DNA of 64,000 nt, from the NCBI RefSeq assembly GCF_910594005.1, contig NC_057828.1, positions 4,662,235 to 4,726,234 on the forward strand, given 5' to 3'. A program made the translations under genes and the position numbers. The notes below the pieces were generated by a model. It worked only from the letters and a program-made list of their open reading frames with translations. It ran no database searches and was not told the DNA's origin. This DNA is from Cervus elaphus (lineage: Eukaryota; Chordata; Mammalia; Artiodactyla; Cervidae). Shown here in pieces: positions 23,758 to 35,251 of the stretch (within the stretch, counting starts at the first letter, position 1; the number at the start of each line of letters is the position of its first letter).

Positions 23758-24251
23758 GTAAGTCTGTACCTCTTTCGCCTGCGGTCATCCCCAGTGGGGA
23801 TGGAGGAAAGGGCTGACAGGGACTGCTAGAATCCCCCCGGGACCGGGTGTTTACGAGGGTCCCTGGCAGAGCCGGACCGGGATTGGGGACTGCTAGGAAG
23901 CAGGAGCCAGCGTGTCTCAGGTGGGTGGGCGTATGGCATGCATGCGCGGCAAGGTGGGAGACGGGGATCTCTGCACCCTGGCCGCTGCTGGGCTCAGTAC
24001 TCCAGACCCGCGTCTGCCAGACCAGTCCCAGGTGCGAAACTGGGGCGCTACCTCTTTAAACGCGTCCAGTCTGAGCCTCTGCCGCACCATGTGATTGCTT
24101 GAAAGGCAGGGCCGGGAGCCTGGAGGATGGTGAACCGCTGCGCGCGCGGAGCCCAGCCCTGCCTGGCGCAGCCTCCAGCCTCCGGAGGCACCAGGTGCCC
24201 AGAACTTTGGGCACCGCCTCTGAGACTCGCTGGCCACCAGCAGACAGGATG
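23758..24251 (+). promoter_or_regulatory. ADORA1: Candidate ADORA1 exon 1B and its promoter
   Basis: GC-rich sequence ending at a good donor (GTGAGC after 24251). By analogy with the human gene this is the second alternative untranslated first exon, and its promoter lies within 23758-24100. It contains three upstream ATGs: 24089 (an immediate ATG-TGA), 24127 (strong context, A at -3 and G at +4) and 24249 (the last three bases of the exon). The start of transcription is unknown. Confidence 0.55.
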
Positions 24252-24597
24252 GTGAGCTCCCTGCGTCCTGTTCTGTGAGCATGGGTAGGTAGAGCCAGGC
24301 ACCGGGAGCCCTGTGGGTTGTGTGTGTGCTGGGAACTGCCTCACACCTGATAAAAAAAAAAAAAAAGCCAGTGGAGGAGTGAGTGCTGCTATTTTAAGTT
24401 GTTGAATGGATCCTCTGGGGTTGACAGGGGGAGGGGACAGAGATTAGGCAGAGAAAGGGTTAGCGTACCCAGTCAGCTTGGGTAGGCACTAGATGTGCCA
24501 AGTGGGGCACATCTCCAAAGGGCAGATGGAGTTCCAGCGCTGCCTGGTTCCCCTCCCCCCAGGCAGGCCTTCCCACCCTAGGCTTCCGTGACCACAG

Positions 24598-24654
24598 GTG
24601 CTTGCCTCCTGCCCTTTGGCGCCTGTCTGCTGATGTGCCCAGCCTGTGCCCACC
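24598..24654 (+). other. ADORA1: ADORA1 5' UTR part of the first coding exon
   Basis: The proposed exon begins after 'accacag' (AG at 24596-24597). A second possible acceptor with a better pyrimidine tract (AG at 24561-24562) would add 35 bases. The UTR ends in a good Kozak context, ACC before the ATG at 24655. Confidence 0.55.
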
Positions 24655-24995
24655 ATGCCGCCCTCCATCTCGGCCTTCCAGGCCGCGTATATTGGCATCG
24701 AGGTGCTCATCGCCCTGGTCTCTGTACCTGGGAATGTGCTGGTGATCTGGGCGGTGAAGGTGAATCAGGCCTTGCGGGATGCCACCTTCTGCTTCATCGT
24801 GTCACTGGCAGTGGCTGATGTGGCTGTGGGCGCGCTGGTCATCCCACTCGCCATCCTCATCAACATTGGCCCGCGGACCTACTTCCACACTTGCCTCAAG
24901 GTCGCCTGCCCTGTCCTCATCCTCACTCAGAGCTCCATCCTGGCCCTGCTGGCAATTGCTGTTGACCGCTACCTCCGTGTCAAGATCCCACTCAG
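24655..24995 (+). CDS. ADORA1: Adenosine A1 receptor, coding exon 1 (residues 1-114)
   Basis: Encodes a class A G-protein-coupled receptor for adenosine that signals through Gi/o to lower cAMP and regulate ion channels at the plasma membrane. This exon of 341 bases (113 codons plus two bases) carries the short N terminus, TM1-TM3, Cys80 of the conserved disulfide, Gln92 and the DRY motif at residues 104-106, and ends in Arg114. The start is the ATG at 24655 in a good Kozak context; an in-frame upstream GTG at 24646 is not needed. The exon ends with AG before a GTGAGT donor, so the intron is phase 2. It joins 60049 exactly, restoring Arg-Tyr across the junction. The protein starts MPPSISAFQAAY as in mammalian A1 receptors and has no signal peptide, as is usual for this family. 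If the intron were retained, translation would stop at the TGA inside the donor. Confidence 0.98.
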
Positions 24996-26719
24996 GTGAG
25001 TCTAGAGCAGCTGCAGGTACCCCATGCCGGGAGACTCGAGGGCCATCTGAAGAGGATAAAAAGCAGAGCATAAAACCCCACATGAGCCGGACTTTCCTTG
25101 GGCCGTTATGCTCCAGCCCTCACTCTGCAGCACCAAGGTGAACTGAAGTTGAAGCAGGAAGGGGCTGGGTGGTTGGAAGAATGTGAACCTAGTGGTGCTC
25201 GGGCCCCCGGAGCGGAAGCTGCTGCTGCTCTCCTGATCCGGCCAGGGCACCCGAGGCTGCCCGCGCAGCCTGTGGAGGCGGTGGTGGGGAGCGGCTGGGT
25301 GGTGGAGCTGAGCTCCCCTAGTTTGAGGCAAGTAGAAAGAGCAGAGCAGGTTGCTCGGGTGGGCTGAGGGTGATGCACCGCAGACAGGGGTGCTGCTTCT
25401 CTAGCCAGACCTGGGAAGACTTCCTAAAGGTACTCCACAGTTCTGTTCTCCAGATTCCCCCGTGCTAGCCAGCTCCAAGCTCCAGGGCTCTCCTGTTGAA
25501 CCCAAGTGGCCTGATTACCTCTGCCCAACTCCCGCTTATGGAATCTCTGTTGCAGGCAGGAGGAGACAGGCTCTTAATGATCCCGTTCTGTTGTGAAACC
25601 GGTGTTCCTCCAGTCACAGCAGAGGTCCTTATGCTGTGTCCAGGCAGCACCAGAGCGGGTGGCCTGATTACGGCAATCCTCTCAGGCAGGTGTCGGGCCC
25701 ACACTGCGGTCCCTTCACTGGGCCTGCCAGGCCATAGGCTCATCACCAGGCAGTGCCTGGGCCACCAAGTGCCAGCAAATGCCTGGGCACACTGCCAGTG
25801 CTGCCTTGCTGGGACATTCTTGTGAGGCACGCTTGCCTCCTCTTTAAATCCTCTCACTGGTAGATTCTCTCTCTACTGTGAAGTTCTAGCCATCTTTATC
25901 ACCAGCCATCCCTGGAGTAGCTTCCATACCTGGGATATGGGGACCCTGGCCTCACTTGATGATTTGCCCAAGCAAGCCTAGGCACCCACATTTGTCCTGT
26001 TTGTACATTTACTTTTTCAAAGCTTCTTTAATGCACCATTTTTTCCCCTCTTTTCAACATGATTCTATAAGGGAGGTGAAGTGGAACCTGGTCAGATAAC
26101 CAGATCCAGAGAATCTCCTGAGGCTGGATGGGAACACAGCCTTAATCCCACAGCTTCCCTTCCTTCCTGATTCCCCCATGTCCTAGCCCGTCCGTGCCGG
26201 TCTCTCTGCCCTGTTTACCCCTCTCACAACATCCAAGTTTCCCAGGGAAGGTGAAGACTGCTGCTCAAGGGAGAAGGGAAGGCAGCCCAGAGAGCCTGTG
26301 AGCTGAGGGGCCTTCCTGCTGCTATTAGCCCCAGGTCACGGCTGGCCTGTGCTGACGAACCTGGTTTCAGTCCATTAGAGTGGGCTGGGCCTCTAAGCCT
26401 GGCCATTACAACAAAGTGTTGCCACAATCAGAAAGTCACACAGATTTGTGAATATAAGAAAGCTGCTTAAGAAATGTGGTCTACTGAGTGGGTGCCAAGG
26501 TGAGACAAAGGCCTGGCCATGATGTAACAGTGATCACAGACTCACAGAATGTGCCCGACTTGTCCTGTGGGGGTGGGGATGGCTGAGCTGGCAGGAACTG
26601 CAGGCTCATTCCTGCAGAAGGCAGCTTCTGTCACTCCTTGCTTCAGACTTGAGGCGGCAAGGTGGCAGGCGGGTGGTCTTTAAGAGCTATCATTGGAGGG
26701 CCAAAGCAGAAGCTTTGGC
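24996..26719. other. Intron start without recognised repeats
   Basis: Moderately GC-rich, with no repeat recognised, although the neighbouring intron is repeat-dense. Several open frames exist but none resembles a known protein. Intronic regulatory sequence is possible. Confidence 0.4.
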
Positions 26720-26945
26720 TTAGAGGCTAAGACTGCAGGCCTGGGTTCAAATCCTTGCTATGAATTCCTAGCTTTAAGAAAGTCACTTGTTTGCCTCCTT
26801 CATTTTTCATTTCCATGTCAATGAAAGGAGACATTAATAATAGTACCTTCCTTCTAGGGTGCTTGGAAGAATATAATAAATTCCTACATATAAAGCACTT
26901 AGTACTGTATTATACACTTAGCATTATATGCAGTCCTTAAGTGGT
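26720..26945 (+). repeat. MIR SINE
   Basis: Nearly complete MIR word order: 'gactgcaggcctgggttcaaatccttgct', 'aaagtcacttg', 'gacattaataatagtaccttcc' and 'ataaagcacttagtactg'. Confidence 0.85.
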
Positions 26946-27139
26946 AGGTTTATTTTGTTGCTTTATTATCATTATTAACATATGGGTCTCAATAGGCAAG
27001 CCCTGTACTCCCACCTCCCACACACTCATGCTCTTATATAATAACACGTATGCCTATACACACATGTGCACACACAACACACTACATTCCCCGGGAGGTG
27101 TCAAGCTACTACAAAATTATATTTATACATGTTTCTTCT

Positions 27140-27285
27140 CCCTTGCTAGATTGTCATGCCTCAAGGGCGGCAACCTAGCAGTGACCACATTTTGTTAATT
27201 CTTACAGATTCTCTAAAATGCCTAGCATAGTGTCTGGCACATAGCAAACGTCTACTCAATAAAAGTCAATTGAATGGGATGAGTG
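27140..27285 (+). repeat. L2 3' end
   Basis: 'gcctagcatagtgtctggcacatagcaaacgtctactcaataaa' is the L2 terminal segment, preceded by the diverged 'ctcaagggcggcaacctagcagtgaccacattttgttaattc'. Confidence 0.75.
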
Positions 27286-28139
27286 TTCAGAGTTACACGG
27301 TGAAGCCTCAGGCAGGCTTCCCAGGGGTCTGACCTCTAACCATCCTGCTGTGGCCTGTCTTCCCGGCTTTCCACCTCAGGGTCAGGACCACAGCTGCCCA
27401 TGTCAGCTCAGGCAGCTGCTTCAGAGCCACGAATCGATAGTGCCCGCGAGAAAGACTGCCGGGCCTGGCTTCCAAAGCTGGGATCCCAGAGGCTGGGCTG
27501 AGGTGACAGACCCCTCCAGGCTCTTGCTGGTCACTGCCCGGGTCCCTCCTGCAGGAGGAACAGCATGTGTGGCTCCTTTCTGGGCAGCTGGAGTCAAAAG
27601 GCTGCTGGGCTGGGAGAACACCTCTCAGCCAGAGGCCCCCGGGCACCTGATTCCTTGCCCTGACAAGCCAATCTGAGGCGCATGGGGCCCTGGGAGCCAG
27701 GCAGTAGCATTGCCCAGGCATTGGTGAAGCATGTACGGGGCATTCCGTGACAGGAGTTAGCGGACCCCTCGCTAAGCAAGGCATGATCGGGCTGGTCAAC
27801 CACAACTTTTATTTCCTTCCATTTGGAAGTAACAGCAATTTTTAAAAGTTTAAATTGTTGATTCATCAATAACCTGTGGTTATTTACATGTATTTTACAG
27901 GTTATTTGCGTAGCACCTCCACATGCTTGACAATAGATACCCTATCCCCCTCATCTCCTGCTTCTAGGGAACCCCGGACTTTCTTGGTGGCACTGTGTCA
28001 TCTTGATACATACACCAGGGGCTTGTTATGGTGAGGTGCCACACCGCAACCACCAAAGCCCTCTCTGTGGAAAGGGGATCTGAGCATGATCTGTCTGTCA
28101 TCAGATGGGTTGGTGTGGTGGGAAGGGGTGATGCATATT
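27286..28139. other. No gene or repeat recognised
   Basis: Open frames run on both strands (27308-27805 minus, 27350-27676 plus), but they are shadows of a GC-rich stretch and have no family resemblance or splice context. Confidence 0.45.
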
Positions 28140-28330
28140 TGGGAGTAAGGAATACATGAGTTTGAACCTTACTCTGTTACAAACTAGCTGTGCAACCTTT
28201 AATAAGCTATTTGATCTCTCTGAGCCTCCTCTTTGCCACCCTGCCCCCTGCTACCTGCGTTCTGGATTTGAGGTCTCTGAGGTTCCTTTCAGCTCTAACT
28301 TTCTATGGTTCTTTCTTATCATGACTCCTT
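28140..28330 (+). repeat. MIR SINE
   Basis: 'gagtttgaaccttactctgttacaaactagctgtgcaacctt' followed by 'tttgatctctctgagcctcctc' is the MIR 5' half. Confidence 0.75.
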
Positions 28331-28436
28331 TCAATACTGTGTTGAAATCCTAGGAAGATTGTGTTGTTTTTTAGTTCCTAGTGGTGATGAGCTAGACACA
28401 ATGCTATATTTTTATGTGTGTGTGTGCATGTGTGCG

Positions 28437-28636
28437 TGCACTCAACCACTCAGTCATGTCCAACTCTTTGCTGCCCCATGGACTGTAGCCTGCCTGGCTC
28501 CTCAGTCCATGGGATTTTTCAGGCAAGAATACTGGAGCAGGTTGCCATTTTCCCCTCCAGGGTATCTTCCCAGCCCAAGGATTGAACCTGCATCTCCTGC
28601 ATTGGCAGGCAGATTCTTTACCACTGGCGCCCTGTG
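28437..28636 (-). mobile_element. Bov-tA SINE
   Basis: Reverse-orientation Bov-tA from 'cactcagtcatgtccaactc' to 'ttctttaccactggcgccctg'. The GT-rich run before it (28416-28438) probably derives from the tail. Confidence 0.92.
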
Positions 28637-28639
28637 AAG

Positions 28640-28825
28640 TAGTCATATTTTTTTTATTAAATGAGATAAAGCATAATGCTCATAGTTTCTTGCTGGTAGA
28701 GATTATTATCCCCATTCTAGATACTTCTATAGATAAACTGAATTCTAAAGCTCAGAATGTTTCAGTAATTTGCCCAAATATCTTATCAGGAGCAGAGAAA
28801 GGATTTGAATCCAGGTCTAGTGCAT
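28640..28825 (+). repeat. MIR SINE
   Basis: MIR core: 'gattattatccccattctagatac', 'agataaactgaattctaaagctcagaatg', 'aatttgcccaaata' and 'gatttgaatccaggtct'. Confidence 0.75.
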
Positions 28826-29045
28826 GCATGCCTGCTAAGTTGCTTCAGTCATGTCCAACTCTTTGTGACCCTATGGACTGTAGCCCACCAGGCTCCTCTG
28901 TCCATGGATTCTCCAGGCAAAAATACAGGAGTAGGTTGTCATTTCCTCCTCTAGGGGATCTTCTGACCCAGCAATCCAACTTTTGTCTATTATATCTCCT
29001 TCATTAGCAGGCCAATTCTTTACCACTAGTGTGACCTGGGAACCC
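28826..29045 (-). mobile_element. Bov-tA SINE, diverged
   Basis: Reverse orientation from 'tgctaagttgcttcagtcatgtcc' to 'ctagtgtgacctgggaacccc'. More diverged in the tRNA-like part than most copies here. Confidence 0.9.
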
Positions 29046-29639
29046 CTTAACTAGTGAGCCCATGTGTATTTTGAGTCAGCCTCAAGAAGCTGTAGGATTT
29101 ATGGAGGAGTTGCCTCAAGGCTGTCAGTGGGGGTGATTTTTCTCCTCTTACTTTTGCCATGGACTCTGCACTCTGCTCCAGCCCATGCCTGACACCTCTC
29201 CCTCCCTCCTCACCTTCTCTCCAGTGGGCAGTTGAGCCCCTGGCAGCCCTGCCTCTGTCCATAGCTGGAGGCCTGCCCAACTGGGCTGCTGACCAGGGAA
29301 GTACAGCAGAGTGTGGGGGAGGCCAGACTACTGGACCAGAGCCCTGACAGGGAAAGAAATTTGGTAGATTAAGGTATGTTTGCTCTTAGGCATCAATTTA
29401 GGTAACCCCAGCTCTAACTACCCTGGGCTTTTCTGGACAGGCTAAGTGCCTCCTGTTCTTGTACCAGCAGGTGCTCATCTGTGGCCTCAGGGTCCCAGAT
29501 AATTGCTCTTCAGTGGTGCCATCTGCTTCCAGTAGACATAGGTCACCTCTAGCTCCTCTGTCTAAGGATGAATTAGTCATTGGCTTAGAGAGTCTGAGAC
29601 AGAAGAGGAGTGATAGCAAGCCCTGAAGCCCAACTCCCT
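29046..29639. other. No gene or repeat recognised
   Basis: No supported feature. Short open frames carry no domain. Confidence 0.45.
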
Positions 29640-29725
29640 CACATTTGGAGAAGAGGAAACAGAAGCACAGAGTTCCAGTGTTTTCAAGGTCACTCAGCCA
29701 CAGGCTCTTTTCTCCTCCTAATTCT
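29640..29725 (+). repeat. MIR fragment
   Basis: 'tggagaagaggaaacagaagcacagagttcc' then 'caaggtcactcagccaca', a diverged MIR core. Confidence 0.5.
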
Positions 29726-30124
29726 GACGGTTGCTCCCCAGCCTCTGATGTAAAAGACAATCATCCTCAAGGAATAGAACAGAGAAACTCAGCCTCTACA
29801 GCTTGTCAGCAAATTAATGATAGGTCTAGAGGGGAAAAGTGATGGAGAGATGTCAGCTTTGTGGTTAAAAAAGTAGTTTCTTTGTTTGAACTGGGGATAG
29901 CCTTCAGATGGGTTATATTAAAGAGCGTGCTAAGCACTCTGGATTAGATTCAGTGAAAGCTTCCGCTAGCTGGCATTGGAATGGCATCTAGGAAGCCTCC
30001 AAGTGCTTTAGGAGCAAGATACCCTGGTGTAAGTGCTGCTTGGAAGCAAGAGAATGGCCAAGATACCTTCTGGAGAACCCCTCTACCCAGAGATCATGGG
30101 ATAGAGTTTTAAAGGCTATGCCCT
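29726..30124. other. No gene or repeat recognised
   Basis: I see nothing assignable. Confidence 0.4.
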
Positions 30125-31015
30125 GACATTTTATATTTATTTCCAAGCATAAAAGCAATCCATATTTATTGTAAAAATTTTGAGAAATATAGAAAAGAAT
30201 AAAGATGATACAGTGTTAGTAGCTCAGTCATGTCTGACTCTTTGTGACTGTAGCCCACCAGGCTCCTCTGTCCATGGAGTTCTCTGGGCACAGATGCTGG
30301 AGTGGGTAACCATTCCCTCCTCCAGGGGATCTTCCTAACCCAAGGATCAAACCTGGGTCTCCCACATTGTGGACAGATTCTTTAACATCTGAGCCACTCA
30401 GGTCTCCAAAATTACCAGTAATTCTGCCACCTGCACATCACTAATGATAACTTCCTGGTGTTCCAGAAAATTTTCCCATATAGATGATAGATGGATAGAC
30501 AGATAGTTATTTTTATGCAGTTGAGTACATCGATGATTTTCATATCCTATTTTACTCACTTAATGATATAAACATTTCCCCTGTCAATAAAAATATTTTC
30601 TAAAGATTTTTATAATGATATAATATTGGATTGACTTTTTATTCATCTTTTAGGTCTTAGCTAAAACAGCACCTTCATAGAGAAGCCTTCTCTGACCCCC
30701 TCCTCAGCTAAACCAGTTTCATTTCCTTTGTTATTTACTTGGGTTGGATATGTTTCTACTTCCCATCTCTCCTGGCCCAGGTAGTTCCTTCTGGACTTAG
30801 TAAGCGCCAAAAGGGCAGGAACACATCTGCTCACATACTGACGTCTATCCCATGCCTGGCATGGAGTAGACATGCTGTAAACATTTTTTAATAAATGATT
30901 ATCACATTTTATTGATTCATTCTTATAATTTTGACTATTTAGATTATTACTGATTTTTAAATGTTTACAAATGACACTGCAGTGATATCCACAGTTCACA
31001 TTGTTTGTAGGATCA
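30125..31015 (-). repeat. Old L1 3'-region fragments with an L2 piece
   Basis: 30125-30210, 30400-30650 and 30895-31015 resemble the 3' part of an old L1 in antisense ('accagtaattctgccacctgcacatcac', 'ttactcacttaatgatataaaca'). 30640-30890 resembles an L2 3' end on the plus strand ('agagaagccttctctgacccc', 'aaagggcaggaacacat', 'tggcatggagtagacatgctgtaaac'). A SINE interrupts it. Order and strands are a best reading. Confidence 0.5.
30213..30403 (-). mobile_element. Bov-tA SINE
   Basis: Reverse-orientation copy from 'gtagctcagtcatgtctgac' to 'aacatctgagccactcaggt', with a small deletion after 'ctctttgtgac'. Confidence 0.9.
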
Positions 31016-32159
31016 GGGCCAAGCCTAGAACTCTGGATTGTGCCTCCTAGTAAATGGCACAGCTTCTATCTGTGAGAGTTTTTAGAAGTTTAAATATTCC
31101 CGAGGTCCTTTTCCTCCTACTCTCCCTGCTCTTCCTGCCCAATTTCATGAAAACTGCAAATCTCCTTAGCTGCATCTGGCATTTATTTGCTCATTTACCC
31201 TTCTGGGCTAGGTAAGGCAGGAATGACTGGGCCCCAAGTCTAGGCCACATTGCCTAGTTCTCTATGCCCTGAGGCCTGGGCATCCTGTTTCTTTGTGTCT
31301 TGGTGAGGAGAGCAACCCCTAGAGCAGAGGCGCTTGGAGTATGGTACTTCCTGGTTGGCCTCGTCCAGCAGGGTGGGTGCAGGACAGAGAGGAAGAAGGA
31401 CACCTGGCTCCGTGAACTGCATGAGTCACCTCTTCAGCCTCAGTCTCTCAACTCAAGCCCAGAGGAGGCTACCAGCTGCTGCAGAAGAAAGAAAAGGCTA
31501 GCAGCTGAAAGTGGGGTGGGATACAAAGGAGAGACAGGTAGGTGGGCCTTGATATTCATATCTCCTTGGAAATACTGGCTTGGGGGTGGGCAGAGAGGGT
31601 GGGGAAGCTGGCAATGGGCTTTCCTGACCCCTTCCCCCCAAAAAGGAGATCAGACATCTTATCTTGCAATGTTCCTCACCTTGGAATTTTTTTCTTTAGC
31701 AAGATCGCAGGGAGCTGTTCAGTTAGGGAGCTGGTTATATCCATTTATCTATTTCATAAACATACTTTTTTGCACTGACCATTTATTGGGTACTTTGTGT
31801 GGCCTGAGGATACAGAGACGGGTGGGTTGGTTTGGTCTCTATCTCTGTCTGGGGGTGCTTAGAAACTGCTGAAGGTGTGGATTCCTATATACCAAGGTGG
31901 CCAAGTAGAAAATCCCAACCTGTCCATGGTGGGAGTAGGGGTGGCTGAAGAGCTGGAATCAGCCCCTGACCCCTTGCAGTGCTCGGGCTGGGGGTCTGGG
32001 CCTGACTCCACACCCACTCTCTGCAGCCCTGGTCATGGTGGAGAGGGCCTGTGGAACTATCTTCCTACCACCTGCTTTCAGAGCTCTGTTCTTTGGGAGA
32101 GGAGGGTAACTGATTTGTCTAACCCTAATTTGTCTCCACACAGGGCCCTGATTTAGAGA
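31016..32159. other. No gene recognised; largest local open frame 31300-31872
   Basis: The plus-strand 190-codon open frame has no recognisable domain, no splice context and no codon pattern that distinguishes it from chance, so I do not call it a gene. A diverged repeat-like stretch ('accatttattgggtactttgtgtggc') lies at 31775-31825. Confidence 0.45.
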
Positions 32160-32334
32160 TATCTGTTCATTCATTAATAGGAGGCATCTTATGTGCCAGG
32201 CATTTTTATGGTCACTTGAAATACATTCATTAATAGAACAAAGATTTTAATGGGGCTTGAAGGCTAGTTGGGTTGGTGGACAGGTGCTAAATAGTAAACA
32301 TAAAACCTAATATGTAGAGTGTTAGAAGGTAAAA

Positions 32335-32515
32335 CACAGGGAGCCCAGCCAGGCACGCTGTCACAACCTAGAGGGGCGGGATGGGATGAGGGAGAGAGGC
32401 TCAAGAAGGAGGGGATATGTATAGAATTATGGCTGATTTGCATTGTTCTATGGCAGAAACCAACACAACACTGTAAAGCAATTTTCCTCCAATTAAAAAA
32501 GAAAACAGAGCAGGG
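32335..32515 (+). mobile_element. Ruminant L1 3'-terminal fragment
   Basis: Ends with 'ggcagaaaccaacacaacactgtaaagcaattttcctccaattaaaaaag', the standard ruminant L1 3' terminus plus A-rich tail. 5'-truncated, inserted in L2. Confidence 0.85.
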
Positions 32516-33085
32516 CAAATGAAATTGGGAATGCCAGGATAGGGGTCAGTGGGTGGGGGGGTGATGTTTTGCAATTATAAATGGAGTGATAATTGAGGCT
32601 TTCTTGAGAAGGTGCTATTTGAGCACAAACTTGGGGATGAGGAACTCTGCCATGCAGATATTGGGAGAATAATCCACTCTGAGGAAATAATTAGAGCCAA
32701 GTTTCTGGGGAAGAAATGTACCCAAAGTGGTAGCAAGGAAGTCTGTGCAGCTGAGATAAAAGGAGAGAGTGGTTGAAGATAAGGCTGAAAAGTTTATAAA
32801 CTGCTGGCTTGGAAGCCACTGGAAGGACATTGGCTTTCACTCTGAGGGAAATGGGAAGCCATTTCAGGTTTAGAACAAGGAAGTGACATGATATTAATGA
32901 CTTAGGTTTTCAACGCTCACTCTGACTGCTGTATGGAAATAGAGTGGAAAGCAGAAATTCAGGCAAGAGAAGAGGGAAGTGACTTGAATTAGAATGATAA
33001 AAGAGCAAGCAGAGGAGATGGTAAGAAGTGATTAATTCTGGGTGTGCACTTTCAAAGTTTAACTTTTTGTATTGTTTTTACTGTA

Positions 33086-33292
33086 TTCTTCCCTGGTTGG
33101 CTGAGATGGTAAAGAATCTGCCTGCAATGAAGGAGACCCGGGTTTAATCCCTGGGTTGGGAAGATCTGGAGGAGGTAATGGCAATCCACTCCAGTACTCT
33201 TGTCTAAAGAACCCCTATGGACAGAGGAGCCTGGTGGGCTGCAGTCCATACAGTCTCAGAGTCAGACATGACTGAACGACTAAGCACATCCT
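33086..33292 (+). mobile_element. Bov-tA SINE
   Basis: Forward copy from 'ttccctggttggctgagatgg' to 'gaacgactaagcacatc', with a short deletion after 'gggttgggaagat'. Confidence 0.92.
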
Positions 33293-33296
33293 TTTT

Positions 33297-33690
33297 ATTG
33301 GGATAAAATATTCACACAATAAAGTACATAGTCTTACATGTACAGCTCAATAAACTTTTTCACATATGGATGTATCTATGTAACTACCACCAGATCAATA
33401 TCTGGAAAAATTTCAGTACCCTAGAAGGTACTTTCCAAAAGATAATCACTATTTTGACTTTTACCCCCATAGATTGATGTTGCCTGTTCTTGAACTTTGA
33501 TAAAGGGAATTGAATAGTGTATCCTCCTTTCTGTCTGGCTTCTGAAGCTTAAAATTATGTCTGAGATTTATCTGTACTATTGAATGAAATAGTAGGTTTT
33601 GCCTGTTTTTTTTTTTTTCTTGTTGTTATTAGAATTCCATTGAATGAATATGCCATGATCTGTGTAAATTATGGATATATTTGGAAGAAA
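33297..33690 (-). repeat. Old L1 3'-region fragment
   Basis: 'gtaactaccaccagatcaatatctggaa', 'tagattgatgttgcctgttcttgaac' and 'cctttctgtctggcttctg' in this order are typical of an old L1 3' region in antisense. It contains a 13-base T run at 33608-33620. Confidence 0.7.
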
Positions 33691-35251
33691 GAAAAATTTT
33701 TTTGTGCGTTGAATGTGGAGTGTGAGAGAAAGAAGAGTCGAGAATAACTAAGATTTTAGTTCTAAGCAACTGGAAGTATGGAATGTGCATTATCCGAGGT
33801 GGGAAAGGCTATAGGTGGGAGCAATAAAAGGAGTTCAAATTTAGACATGTTGAATTGTCTGTATCTATTAAATACCTCAGTGGAATGTTGAGCAGGCAGC
33901 TGGATGGATATACGAGGATGGCATTCAGGAAAGACGTCTGGGCTGGGGATGTGAGTGTGAGAGCCATTGGCATGTGATAGTGTTTAAATCCATAAGGCTA
34001 GAGGAGATTGCCAAGAGAGAAAGTGGAAATAAACAAGAGGATGCAGATGATATGATACTATACGTAGAAAATTCTAAAGACACCATCAAAAAACTACCAG
34101 AGTTCATCAATGAACTTGGTCAAGTTGTAAAATACAAAATTAACATACAGAAATCTACTGCTTTTCTATACAACAACAATGAAATATCAGAAGGATAAAT
34201 TAAGAAAACAATCTCATTTACCATAGCACCCAAAAGAATGCAATACCTGGGGATAAACCTACCTAAAAGACAAAAGATCTGTAGTCTGAAAACTATAAGA
34301 CCTGGATGAAAGAAACTGAAGATGATGCAAACAGATGGAAAGATACACCATGTTCTTGGATTAGAAGAATTGATATTGTTTAAGTGACTATACTACCCAA
34401 GGCAATCTACAAATTCAGTGCAATCCCTGTCAAAATACCAATGTCACTTTTCACATTTGTATGGAAAGACGAAAGACACAGAATATGATCTTGACACAAT
34501 CTTGAGAAAGAAGGACAGAGCTGGAGGAATCACATTCCTTGTCTTACGTAATCAAACAGCATGGTACTTGCACAAAAGCAGACACGGAGCAATGGAACAG
34601 AACAGAGATCCAAGAAATAAACCCACGCACGTACGGTCAGTTAGTCTGTGACATGGTAGGCAAGCCTACACAATGGAGAAAAGATGATCTATTAACAAGT
34701 GGTGCTGGGAAAACTGGACAGTTACATGTTAAAGAATGAAATTACAACATTCTCTAACACTGCATACAAAAATAAAGTCAAAATGGATTAAAAACCTAAA
34801 TGTAAGACTGGATACTATGAAACTGCTAGAGGAAAAATGTAGGTAGGACACTCTGTGACGTAAATCACAGCAATATTTTTTTGGCTCTATCTCCTACAGT
34901 AATGGAAATAAAAGCAAAAACAACAAACGGGACCTAATTAAACTTAAAATCTTTTGCACAGCAAGGGAAACCATAGACAAAATGAAAAAGCAACCTACTG
35001 AATGGGAGAAAATATTTATAAACAATATGAAACAATATGGGATTAATATTCCACATATATAAACAGCTCACATGACTCAACATTAAAAAAAAAAAAAGGT
35101 TTAAAAGTTGGCAGAAGAACTGAATACACATTTTTCCAGAGAGGAAATGCAGATGCCCAAAAGGCACATAAAAAGATGCTCAACATCACTAATTATCAGA
35201 GAAATGCAAATCAAAACCACAATGACACGGCAACCCACACCTGTCAGAATG

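Larger units (their letters stand above)
32160..34025 (-). mobile_element. L2 LINE, first part (3' end to reverse transcriptase), interrupted
   Basis: Antisense L2: 32175-32275 is the terminal segment ('cttatgtgccaggca'), 32550-33040 the region with 'gaaatgggaagccatttcaggtttagaacaaggaagtgacatgata' and 'gctcactctgactgctgtatgg', and 33705-34025 the reverse-transcriptase region on the opposite strand. Younger elements interrupt it: an L1 3' end (32335-32515), a Bov-tA (33086-33292) and an older L1 piece (33297-33690). The L2 resumes at 38835 beyond a larger L1/BovB insertion. Confidence 0.75.

Noticed and set aside
24646..24654. In-frame GTG upstream of the ADORA1 ATG as an alternative start
   Set aside because: Vertebrate initiation at GTG is rare; the ATG at 24655 has a good Kozak context and fits the known N terminus.
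31300..31872. 190-codon open frame on the plus strand
   Set aside because: No family resemblance, splice signals or promoter; length is possible by chance.
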